Positions 55,392 to 64,000 of a stretch of DNA of 64,000 bases are shown here, piece by piece; position 1 is the stretch's first letter; the number at the start of each line of letters is the position of its first letter. The notes beneath the pieces are model-generated. The model was not told the DNA's origin. It made no database searches and was given only the letters and a program-made list of their open reading frames with translations. The stretch comes from Nematopogon swammerdamellus (lineage: Eukaryota; Arthropoda; Insecta; Lepidoptera; Adelidae): assembly GCA_946902875.1 (NCBI GenBank), contig OX336343.1:16849596-16913595 (forward strand). The letters run 5' to 3'. The translations under genes were made by a program, and so were the position numbers.

Positions 55392-56657
55392 TTAAATTAT
55401 ATTTTTTTTTACATACTCTTCATCAACATCTATACAAATTTCTATCCGCCTAAACCAGCCCTGCAAATATTTATTTAAGTCTTCCTCCGACTGGTCAGAA
55501 ATGGCGGATTCGTAGGCAGCCACCGCTTCTTCGGCACTTGAAAAAAACTTTAAATGTATTTTATCCTTTACGGTGGGGAACAAAAAGAAATCATAAGGAG
55601 CTAAGTTGTGGCTGTAAAGTGGGTGAGGTAGGGTTTCGATACCTGATTCTTGAATAAACGTCTTTGTTCTGAGGGAGGAGTGTGAAGACGCGTTGTCGTG
55701 GTGCAGCATCATTCCCCGGAGCCCGCTCTTTAGACGTCTCTCCTGCACAGCTTTGATAACTTTTGGCAATGCGACTGTAGTGTAGCATTCTGAGAAGGTG
55801 GGGAACAAAAAGAAATGATAAGGAGCTAAGTTGTGGCTGTAAAGTGGGTGAGGTAGGGTTTCCATACCTGATTCTTGAATAAACGTCTTTGTTCTGAGGG
55901 AGGAGTGTGAAGACGCGTTGTCGTGGTGCAGCATCATTCCCCGGAGCCCGGTCTTTAGACGTCTCTCCTGCACAGCTTTGATAACTTTTGGCATTGCGAC
56001 TGTAGTGTAGCATTCTGAGTTAATTGACCTACAATTCTCTATCATTAATGTTGCAAGATGTCTACTCCGTGAAAAAAAACTGGACACCATATTTTTGCCA
56101 ATGTTCCGCGGTCTTTGCAATTTTTTGGCAACTGCCCATCTGGAAACACCCATACCAACGAACGCTTCTTGATTTCCGGATCATATTGAAATATCCATGT
56201 TTCGTCCCCAATAATGATTTCAGAAACACATCTAGATCTCCCATTTTCAAAAAGTAGACGCATCTCGAGGCACCAATCCACACGGGTTTCTTTTTCCGTT
56301 TTGGAGAGCAAACGAGGTATCCAATGACAACAAAGCTTCCTCATTCCAAGATGTTCATGTAATATGGTGTGAACACTAACCGAACTGATGGCTAAGATTT
56401 TCGCTATGTCCCGCTATATACAGGGGTATGCAATTCATGGGTCTTCTCGCACCAGCGTTTCAGTAGTCTACAAATTTTCTGCAGTGACTGCTGTTGGCGA
56501 GCGTCCACTTCTGTCATCATCTTCAAGGCTAGTTTTTCACCTTTTAAATTCGTTAAACCATCTAAAAATCGTTGGCCGAGAAGGAGCAGACTCACCTAAA
56601 GCTGATTCTAAATGTCTAAGCTTAAAACTTCAGATAAACCACATTTAAAGTTGTAAT
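55392..56657 (-). pseudogene. Mariner transposase with a 75-residue tandem duplication
   Basis: Minus-strand order: a degenerate N-terminal helix-turn-helix region (about 56,600-56,400), RKLCCHWIPRLL, GDETWIFQYDPE (first catalytic Asp), a frameshift in an A-run (56,072-56,079), then two tandem copies of a segment containing LHHDNASSH (second Asp) and HPLYSHNLAPY-x-FFLFP (third Asp position), and the C-terminus to 55,392. The copy nearer the N-terminus has His at the third Asp position (PYHFF); the C-terminal copy keeps Asp (PYDFF). SPD is changed to SHN in both. The frame from the duplication to the stop is open. It is inactive overall because of the frameshift and missing N-terminal continuity. 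Confidence 0.85.
55572..56021 (-). repeat. In-frame 225-bp tandem duplication within the transposase
   Basis: Copies 55,572-55,796 and 55,797-56,021 start with GGTGGGGAACAAAAAGAAAT and differ at only a few bases (such as TC/TG and CG/CC changes). The period of 225 bp equals 75 codons. Confidence 0.92.
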
Positions 56658-56867
56658 ATTTCATAGCACAGAAATATTCACGTGTAAGCTCCACCGTAGC
56701 TGACGAAAAAGTGGGAAATGGTGACAGAATAATACCCCAAAATGCATAATTTTTTTTTAATTGTTCTAAATAGCCTTTTGTGTACGATTTTCAAATAAAT
56801 TTGCCATTTAAAAATATTTAACACAGATGCGTCCCACTTTTAAATTTCGAGCATCTCAAAACCTATA

Positions 56868-57313
56868 CAGGGTGTATCAGGATAGGTTTGAGAAACTTCA
56901 GGAATAGAAAGTACTCATTATTAGAAGAAAAAAATCCTTATCACTCCAATCGAAATTCCGTTGTTTTAGTTTTAAAAACTCGATGGACAGTGAGACTGGA
57001 GAGTGCAGTGAACTTATTCAGTCCTCTTTTTCTTTTGATGTCATTGAACTTTCAGTGTTTGGAATTTACCTACAGGCAGTTCAATTGTACTAGTTATGTA
57101 TGCAACCTACTCATTTTTATTATTCATGAGTTAGAATTTATTTTTATTTAATAAAGGCGGACGTTAACCTTCCACCAAATCTTGAAGAATAGATTTTCAC
57201 CAAAAAGTACTGTAAAGTGATCGAATCTGGGAAAAAGTTTCAGAGCTTTTCGTCTTCAAATATGGGCCCCTTTCGAACCCTGAAGTTTCGAAAACCTATC
57301 CTGATACAACCTG
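56868..57313. mobile_element. MITE inserted in the mariner right TIR (446 bp)
   Basis: The ends CAGGGTGTATCAGGATAGGT and its near-perfect inverse (CCTATCCTGATACAACCTG) give TIRs of about 35-39 bp. Removing it with one TA restores the mariner TIR, so it duplicated TA on insertion. No transposase. TA target choice suggests a Tc1/mariner-type or related source. Confidence 0.82.
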
Positions 57314-57460
57314 TATAGCGACCTACGTATGCAGCGGGCGGGATTTTTTAATGTTGTGTAACCCGGACTACTTTGAAAAATCCCCCCGGACGCCCCCGGA
57401 CACCTTCAAAAAGAGGACAAATCCGGGGAAACCCGGACGGATGGCAGCCCTATGTGGAAC

Positions 57461-58974
57461 TAACTAATAGGACTTTTTTGTCCCACTAAGTACCATTTAT
57501 CATACTGATGAGCAGTATAGAAACGTGGAACTAGTGGGATGCATTAATTCCTAATACCTAGTACGACTTGGAACTTATAAGGTACCACTAGTTTGCAGCT
57601 CTAGGAAGGAAGGTGTGGAACTCAGCTTGCGATGGCTTCACCGAACATATCCGGGCCCATCGGTAGTAGAGAAGGGTGTTAATCGAGGTCGGGACTAGCG
57701 AGTGGCCACTCTTAATGCCGCTATCGTAACCGGAATAGAGGACATAACAAAATTGGTTACATTGGCTGCCTGATTTAGGTTTGTTTATGAAAAATTGGAG
57801 TATATTATGAAAAATTGTAACTAATAAAGCGTTGCAATATCTGTATTCTGTGTTCGCTTATAAATCGAGAACTACTAAATCAATTCACATGTGGTTTAGC
57901 ACTGATGTTTTCTAGCACATCTAAGAATAGCTATAGGGCACAGCTAGTCTGATAAAGTCTATAGTGTAGTAATTCGATTATACTACAATTCTTGTCATGA
58001 AAATATGCAATCTATAATTTGGGAAGATGTCTTTCTGGGTTTTCCATAATTTGTATGCAATCTTCTTGTGTCAAAACCTAAGACAATATTTGGACATAGA
58101 ATATGTCTTCAGGTTTGGGTAAAATAAATACTATAGGCTATATATAGGGTGGCATACTGGAGATTCGAGAAATGAAAATGACGTATGAATTAAAGTCTAG
58201 CGAAATTATGAAATTATAAATTATAATAGATGACGCTGACGGCCACGGAGGCGAAATTAGGTACATTTTTGTTTGTTTTGACAGGTGACAGGAGCGACTT
58301 CGCGCTGATGTCTTTTTTGGGAACCCTTATAATTTCGTCCTGTTCGTTTGTCCGTCCATCCGGCTATCCGTATGTCACAGCTCTTTTATTCAGATTTTAT
58401 CACTATATTGATAGATTAAATTTGTAAGGAGTGTTCTATGAACAGCTATACAATGGTATGATGAAATTAAGGCGCTTAGGTAGTAACGCCACATGTGGAT
58501 TTTTGAAGAAGTAGCCCGTGATAACTAGACCAATCTAAAGGCTAAAAACTACTGCAAAATATAGAACAATATCTTTGTCTATCGATCACACTTTTATTGT
58601 TGTAAAATTCAACATTTTCTATACAAAATATACGGTAAACGAAATGTCGATTTTCTCTTCCGCTTGAACTTTGAAGACTTGATCTCAGAAACTAAAGAGA
58701 ATTTGAATGGAATTTTTATAGCAAAATTACGCCATTTGTTATATCTTCGATCACACCCTTTTCAAAGTTCTAATGCGAAGGATCGCAATTTATGAAAAAA
58801 CCCCTTATGAAAAAGATGCTGCAATATGTGTGTACGACGCCGTTGGCGTTACTACACGCCTTAAGAAAAACAAATTAGGGGTAGCACACGATACATGTAA
58901 CTGAGGGATGAAAAAAAAAATGTCTATGCAGATAAGTGTGTGGAATATCTTTAGTTCTTAAAAAATGATAAAAA
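57461..58974. other. Spacer with minor repeat traces
   Basis: 57,820-57,950 resembles a decayed Helitron-like tail (CTTATAAATCGAGAACTACT, CACAGCTAGTC). 58,225-58,380 is not assigned. No gene was recognised. Confidence 0.3.
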
Positions 58975-59380
58975 CCGGCCAAGTGTTAGTCGAACACGCG
59001 AGGGTTCCGTATCGCCATGTCATGGCTAGTGCCACTCACACCATCTAGATGGCGTGCTATGAAATGCTTCATATTAGTTAAATGTCATGATTAGTAAAAA
59101 TGCTTCATAATCTATTCGGTAGATGGGGCGCCGATACACTGTTTGGTTTCTTCTATGAGAACCCCCGTGAATTTTTTATTTTTTCTTATTTTTATTATTT
59201 GTTGTTATATCGGCCATAATAACACATATTCTGTGAAAATTTCAACGGGCTACCTATTACGGTTCAAGAGATACAGCCCTCGGACAGAAGGACGGACGGA
59301 CAGACAGACAGACGGACGAACGGACAGACAGACGGCGTAGGCTTAGTAATAGGGTCCCGTACCGGATACGGAACCCAACC
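58975..59380 (+). mobile_element. Family P repeat, near full length
   Basis: Begins AAAACCGGCCAAGTGTTAGT, CGAACACGCGAGGGTTCCGT. The central block has CGGCCATAATAACACATATT. It ends with GACAGACAGACGGCGTAGGC and GGGTCCCGTACCGGATACGG. No long open frame and no obvious TIR. Confidence 0.6.
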
Positions 59381-59860
59381 CAAATACATGTCACCTGATA
59401 AGTTTTTAGAAAATATTTTATGAGCACAGCTGACCGTGATATGATAAGTTTACCTAACAACATTTTAAATTTATGAGTTCAATCTCTCTATTTATACATT
59501 TTCAATGAAAAGTCTTTGTGTATATTTCTACATAATTTACTTAATTAACTGCAATTGATAAAAGACATACTTAAAGAGCATTATGAGCGGACGAAATTAA
59601 TTGCCAATTAAGCAAATATCTTTCTTTAACTACTTTTAATGTATTTTTTTTTAATCTAAAATTGATACAGTAGTTTAACAAGTCTGACTTTAGACGTAAA
59701 GTACCTCTTCCTACTTTATTTAGCACACTGATTACTGGTTTCCTGAAATGTGATAATCCTAGATCCTTCCTAATGTAACTTTTAATTTTAATGCTGGAAA
59801 ATTTATTTTATTTAAATATAAACAATAATTAGTTATTAAAGAAAATAATAACTTACATAA
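59381..59860. other. Spacer, no gene recognised
   Basis: AT-rich; nothing recognised. Confidence 0.3.
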
Positions 59861-59869
59861 CTATACAAA

Positions 59870-60190
59870 AATTTCACTTAAATGTGTACTGGGAATGAAG
59901 CGGAGTGTGCACTCCCGCGCTGTATAGCAATGCTGCTGACCCTCTGTTTGAGGTATCCCTTCAAACGAGGGTCGCCTGAAATAATTTTGAATTTTGAGCC
60001 TAAAACGTATGTTTGTTGCTAGCTTACTCCATTGTCCACCACGACCACCCTTACAATCACAATTTGTCATAATCTCACGAATTACACGTTCAATGTCGCC
60101 TTTCATGGCCTCGCTGCTTTGTGGATTACCTATCTGCTTAGACTTGATCTTTCACATAGACCCACAAGAAATAGTTCAACAGTGTTAACA
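59870..60190 (-). pseudogene. Transposase C-terminal relic (tentative)
   Basis: The minus strand reads LNYFLWVYVK and, in a shifted frame, EAMKGDIERVIREIM followed by GGRGGQWSKLA. The FLW-x-Y-x-K followed by a Lys/Glu-rich helix is how several insect Tc1/mariner-like transposases end. Distinct family from 52,910-53,175. One frameshift and a stop. Confidence 0.35.
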
Positions 60191-60660
60191 TCACAGGCTC
60201 CAGGCGGCCGGAAACACTGTTACTGTCAATGGCTTGCACAATCGGATGTGAGTGGCATGTGACTTCAATTCAACAGGACGGCTCAGTAAATCCTGGCTCA
60301 GATAGACGCCACATGCCACAGCCGAAGAAACGATGCATTTATTGCGAACAAAATTTCCAGATCGAGTACTTTCGCAATATTGCGACGGGTGACGGGACAC
60401 TACCTAAATACTGGAAAGACAATTTTATTAGATACATATTTAAACTATTATCGTATCCCCTTAGGTGTACCCAAAATTCAACTGTCGCATCCTAAAACAG
60501 AGTCAGCGAACGAATCTAGTACCTACCTACATTAATTGAATCCAAACCATCCACTTAATCGAGGCAGCCATCACTTTACCGATGCATGACTTCGAGCAAA
60601 ATTATGTCGATGATGGGTGATATAATATTATTGTATTGCGGTGCGCGCCTCCAGTTGACT
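60191..60660. other. Spacer, no gene recognised
   Basis: Open frames on both strands lack motifs. The upstream part may belong to the transposase relic. Confidence 0.25.
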
Positions 60661-60689
60661 TGCGGCCGGTTTCGTACGCGCACAGTTCA

Positions 60690-61245
60690 ATAAGCGCGTG
60701 TCAGCTTTCTGTGAAAATTCAAATTTAGAACGCGCGCCGGCATTCGAGTGTTTTCTAATATTCTGTTTGTTGAATTAATTGTGTGGCCAGTTTGGTTTAG
60801 TTTTCAATATTGCGTAAGTTATATTGTTACGTTTGATACTTATAAAATTTATTGATGTGATTTTATTTTTTTATTAGTTGCTACCGCAAAGACGTTGGGA
60901 AGGCGCGGCCGGCGGACGGGGGAAGACGGCCACCGAACGTTGTTCTGTGGTTGTTATCTAGTTTTTTCTTGATTGAATTATTATTGCGATGTTTATTTGA
61001 GTTAAAATTCAGTTTAATTAATGGTTTCACGATTGCGAAGCCTTCAAACAAGGGCATTGAATCTTGTTGGAAGTAAAACTATAAAGAAAGTCAAAACCAC
61101 GGGAAATGCGTTACATGACATGACTGATAAATTCCGTATACCTGTAACTATGTTTAATTTTCATCAAAACTTACCTATGCGAACATGTACTTTACGTATA
61201 CTGTCTACGCTAAACGTATTTCAAAACACAAAACACCTGTATTGA
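60690..61245 (+). CDS. Possible 5' end of an unidentified host gene
   Basis: A CpG-rich stretch (60,645-60,750) is followed by a candidate 5' UTR intron: donor GC|GTAAGT at 60,814 and acceptor TTTTATTTTTTTATTAG ending 60,877. The first ATG of the second exon is 61,021. It opens MVSRLRSLQTRALNLVG, Arg-rich and amphipathic like a mitochondrial targeting peptide. A possible donor GTAAAA follows at 61,073. If unspliced, the frame continues to a stop at 61,245 (74 codons) with no recognised domain. Purely inferential: no homology was recognised and no downstream exon was found. Confidence 0.2.
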
Positions 61246-61410
61246 ATAAACAGCGAAAATTATGTAAATATGTACTCGCTCAGTGCAGAGTAGTTTTTAT
61301 CCAACTTTTCTGCAATAATTTCTGCTGAAATGAAAATGCATCTGTCGGCCGTCACGGTACTGATATTCTTGTACGTGGCGATTTATTTGCGACACGCATG
61401 ACAATGAACG
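61246..61410. other. Spacer
   Basis: Nothing recognised. Confidence 0.25.
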
Positions 61411-61570
61411 CGACCAAAACCGTACTGGACGTAAGATGGCCGCATAGCAACCTCGTGTTCCCCTCTATTCCGGTATAGCCAGCGATCCAAAGGGAAGTCT
61501 CCGGTATGGCACCTATCTTCTGGGAGATGATATAAGCTGATCGGAACATGTTTTGTGGTGCCTCTGACTG
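61411..61570 (+). mobile_element. Family B SINE fragment
   Basis: ACCGTACTGGACGTAAGATG, CCAAAGGGAAGTCTCCGGTA and TGGCACCTATCTTCTGGGAG match the family B body and tail. The end is truncated before the poly-A. Confidence 0.6.
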
Positions 61571-63600
61571 AAAGTTGACCGAAGTTTTCTAGTTAGAAAA
61601 TATTACGAGGGTTCTTGTTGGGCTCTTTCAAAGACCTACCGTATAATTTACATGCTGCCTACAAATATCGTTATTATTTTCTTTTTTATGTAATATTGTT
61701 TTTGTTGTTACCTACCATAATGTTTTTAAATATTTTTGTGTTTATATTTTGTTTTTGTTGTTCAATTTGATTTTCAGTTTCTATTTGATTAAATCTAAAT
61801 TGTTTGTTGTGTAAAATAATGTAAGGGGGCACACTTTTAAAACCAGCCGCAACTACCTACTTGTTAGGTTTTGCATCGTGCTGTGTCTGCTACCTTTCAG
61901 CTAAAAAATGTTTTTTTACATTTTTATAATCTTGTTTGTTATTTTATAGTTTTAGCTGAATAAACGTTTGTCTTTCTTTCTTTCTTTCAAATAGAGTATG
62001 CTCAATAATTTTGCAAACTAAACATTGGTTTTTGGCAGGGCTGTAAATGGTTTGAAAGGGAAGTAAAGTAATAAAAAAAAAGTATTACAAAAATATGTTG
62101 AACCCTTTTTCAGTAGTTTTTCGGTTCTTTACGTTTTTTTACAAATAGCTGTTTTAGGATTAACTGATTAAGGATCCCTCGTAGGACCCTCGCTTGTTAA
62201 TACTACCTCGTTTGTCTGTCCGTCCGTAGTGAACTTATATTTTTCTGTCAGACCGATCGCGTGTCACAGGCAATTCAATTTGTAAATTCGTCAAGTCAGC
62301 ACTGTATGTGACTATGTCAAACCTACACACGTGTGTTTGGTGATGGTGACCAAGCTGTAAACGGTATGATGTTGATGAGTGTAGGTTGTGTAAGCTGTGT
62401 GTGATTGATGTTCACCAATTAATTAAAAAGTATAGAACTGTTATTGTCATACGTTGCATGCATTTTACATCAGATGATAGTTGTGCTGATAAAGATACGC
62501 TGTGCAAAAGTGTGACAGATTTTTTGTGCACACCATTCGAGTACATCTAATGACTTCACGTGATCGCGTCAGTTCGTAATTCTTTTTTACGTAATTCAAA
62601 CCCTCGGCACAGCAACCCATACTGTTGCTGTGCCGAGGGACCAGAGGTACCTGGAACAGACAAAACCACCCCACCTTGCGAAATCACGCTCAGCGATACA
62701 CCAACCAGCAGATTGCGAACTATAGAAGCGCTGTCCAGCTTGTTAAGGCACAAATAAAACTCAAAAGGTCAACTTTAAACGAAATTGTTGAGACATTGGT
62801 AAAGATAAAAAATCTGTAAAAAATATATGTTATGTATTGGTCTTTAATTGACAAAACATAGCTAAATAAATTCTATTTTACTAGGTACCTTGGAAAGGTG
62901 TTAAATTAATTGTCAAAGAAATTACGAAAAGTACGAAAATTGTGCTTTCAAGTTAAATTCTCTTGAGAAGCATAAATTGTTTCAATACAATACCCTTATA
63001 GAAATATAGATAGTATTTTTCCCTACAATCGTAGCTAAAAACATATTTTTTTCCATCTTTCCAACACGTGAAATTTAATAAATAGTGTGATTTTCGCGCA
63101 AACGTTCATCGTCGGCGCGACGTATCAGCCAGTAGCCACCGCACGAGTAGAATGAATCTCGCACCTATTTACATCGTCATACGGTTCGTGTTTCAATCAT
63201 CAGGGCTCGGTTTCAGTCTTATTTCCACCTGAATACGAGCTCGAGTAGCACGGTTTGAGTCTTATTTCCACCTTAATACGAAGTTGTACCAACATTAGAC
63301 ACATTTGTAACTTCATCTTTGCGCACATCATTACAACGACTTCACAGCTCGATGAGCTGTTGCCTCTTCTATAGTTTTGAATGATATGACGTTTGCAATC
63401 TTTAGGCGGAACTAAACGCTTGGATTCCTCCAGATCGCATGCTGCAATAAAGTATAGGTACGTTGCGTAATGGATATTTGATTGTTTGTACAATAATGTG
63501 CTACTTGAAGCATACTGAAAGTAGGTACGAGTAGTTAGTTAGTTGCCTACTTATGCCAGAATCTATTTATTTAGACAATAGATTCGTTTATTTGTTGCTA
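61571..63600. other. Spacer with a perfect hairpin and SINE-like piece
   Basis: 62,601-62,639 is a perfect 16-bp stem with a 7-base loop. 62,640-62,725 (minus) resembles the family B-variant tail. 61,970-61,990 is a CTTT microsatellite. No gene was recognised. Confidence 0.35.
62601..62639. repeat. Perfect inverted repeat (16-bp stem, 7-base loop)
   Basis: CCCTCGGCACAGCAAC and GTTGCTGTGCCGAGGG pair fully around CCATACT. Confidence 0.9.
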
Positions 63601-63602
63601 GC

Positions 63603-63840
63603 TTTTTCCCTTGTCCCTTACTAGGTGGTAGGCTCAAATTGTAGCCGACTGGATTGGTACCACCGTACTGGATGTAAGACGGCCGCTTAGCAGCCTCGGT
63701 TGTGTTCTCCTCTAGTCCAGTATAGCCAGCTATCCAGGGAGTCCGGTATGGCACCTACCTTCTCGGAGGTGATATTGGCTGGTCGGAGCATGCGCTTTGG
63801 CCCCTTCGACTCAGCCACCTATACCGGATTACATAAAAAA
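63603..63840 (+). mobile_element. Family B SINE, 3' part
   Basis: GTCCCTTACTAGGTGGTAGG through ACCTACCTTCTCGGAGGTG to CCGGATTACATAAAAAA. The tRNA head is missing. Confidence 0.75.
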
Positions 63841-64000
63841 GACCATAAAACAATGACAAACATGAGGAAGTGAGTACAGCAACAATACTAACCAATAAAT
63901 GAATCTGAATTTCAGAAACGTGCTAAACCAGCCGAAATAAGTAGGTAACAGATAAATATATTTCTAAATACGTCGATGTCCATATTTCGTTATCAACACA

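Larger units (their letters stand above)
55334..57327 (-). mobile_element. Mariner-like element nested in the hAT-like element
   Basis: TIRs CGTAGGTCGCTATATAAGTT (left, from 55,334) and the matching right TIR, which is split by a MITE: TCTCAAAACCTATA at 56,854-56,867 continues at TAGCGACCTACG (57,316-57,327). TA dinucleotides flank both ends (55,332-55,333 and 57,328-57,329). It encodes a DD34D transposase relic on the minus strand. Without the MITE the element is about 1.55 kb, including a 225-bp internal duplication. Confidence 0.85.
55100..57452. mobile_element. hAT-like element (outermost of a three-level nest)
   Basis: The ends TAGGGCTGCCATC and GATGGCAGCCCTA are perfect inverted repeats, flanked by 8-bp direct repeats TGTGGAAC (55,092-55,099 and 57,453-57,460). 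Subterminal CCGGA/CCCGGAC motifs occur on both sides (several between 57,360 and 57,440). Its own sequence is only about 0.36 kb; the rest is a nested mariner. No hAT transposase. Confidence 0.85.

Noticed and set aside
59861..60500. Host gene on either strand
   Set aside because: Frames are short and broken; the only recognisable pattern (FLW-x-Y-x-K) points to a transposase relic.

Overview
This window looks like insect genomic DNA, most likely from a moth or butterfly (inference). It is AT-rich and intron-bearing, and it is dominated by short and nested transposable elements, with no prokaryotic gene organisation. Several dispersed repeats resemble repeats common in Lepidoptera: tRNA- and 5S-derived SINEs, an element with a GACGGACAGACAGACGG tract next to GGTTCCGTA, and Helitron-like ends. 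No database search was possible, so the order-level assignment rests on recognition only.

Only one host gene is clear. It is an inositol monophosphatase (IMPase) family gene on the minus strand, in three exons (7043-6833, 4039-3839 and 403 to the left edge). The junctions are GT/AG and phase-consistent and give 271 codons before the window ends. The first aspartate of the family metal-binding motif is Asn in this copy. Its two introns and 5' flank are packed with SINEs, LINE 3' ends and a 1.86-kb long-TIR DNA element (4856-6713). A second, weak gene candidate is a possible 5' end near 60.7-61.2 kb on the plus strand.

Layout. 0-7 kb: IMPase gene and its insertions. 7-20 kb: SINE, LINE and Helitron-like fragments, with a Penelope-like 3' end at about 19.3 kb. 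21.0-22.2 kb: a decayed mariner. 22-29 kb: many SINE copies, including a head-to-head foldback at 27.06-27.60 kb and a TIR element carrying a tRNA-like segment at 26.3 kb. 29,197-38,773: a complete, very young LTR retrotransposon insertion with 2.94-kb LTRs, a 4-bp target duplication, an intact gag and a frameshifted integrase, but no protease, reverse transcriptase or RNase H. 39-49 kb: SINEs, LINE 3' ends, Helitron-like ends and a second TIR element with a tRNA-like segment. 50,050-51,833: a non-autonomous hAT-like element with an 8-bp target duplication and an RTE-type LINE fragment inside. 52.5-54.8 kb: LINE and transposase relics. 55,100-57,452: a three-level nest of hAT-like element, mariner and MITE, in which the mariner transposase carries an in-frame 75-residue duplication of its catalytic segment. 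58-64 kb: short repeats and relics.

Most of the sequence therefore records transposition and module exchange rather than a metabolic or defence system. The strongest leads are the RT-less long-LTR element, the IMPase active-site change, the duplicated-core transposase and the modular SINE heads.
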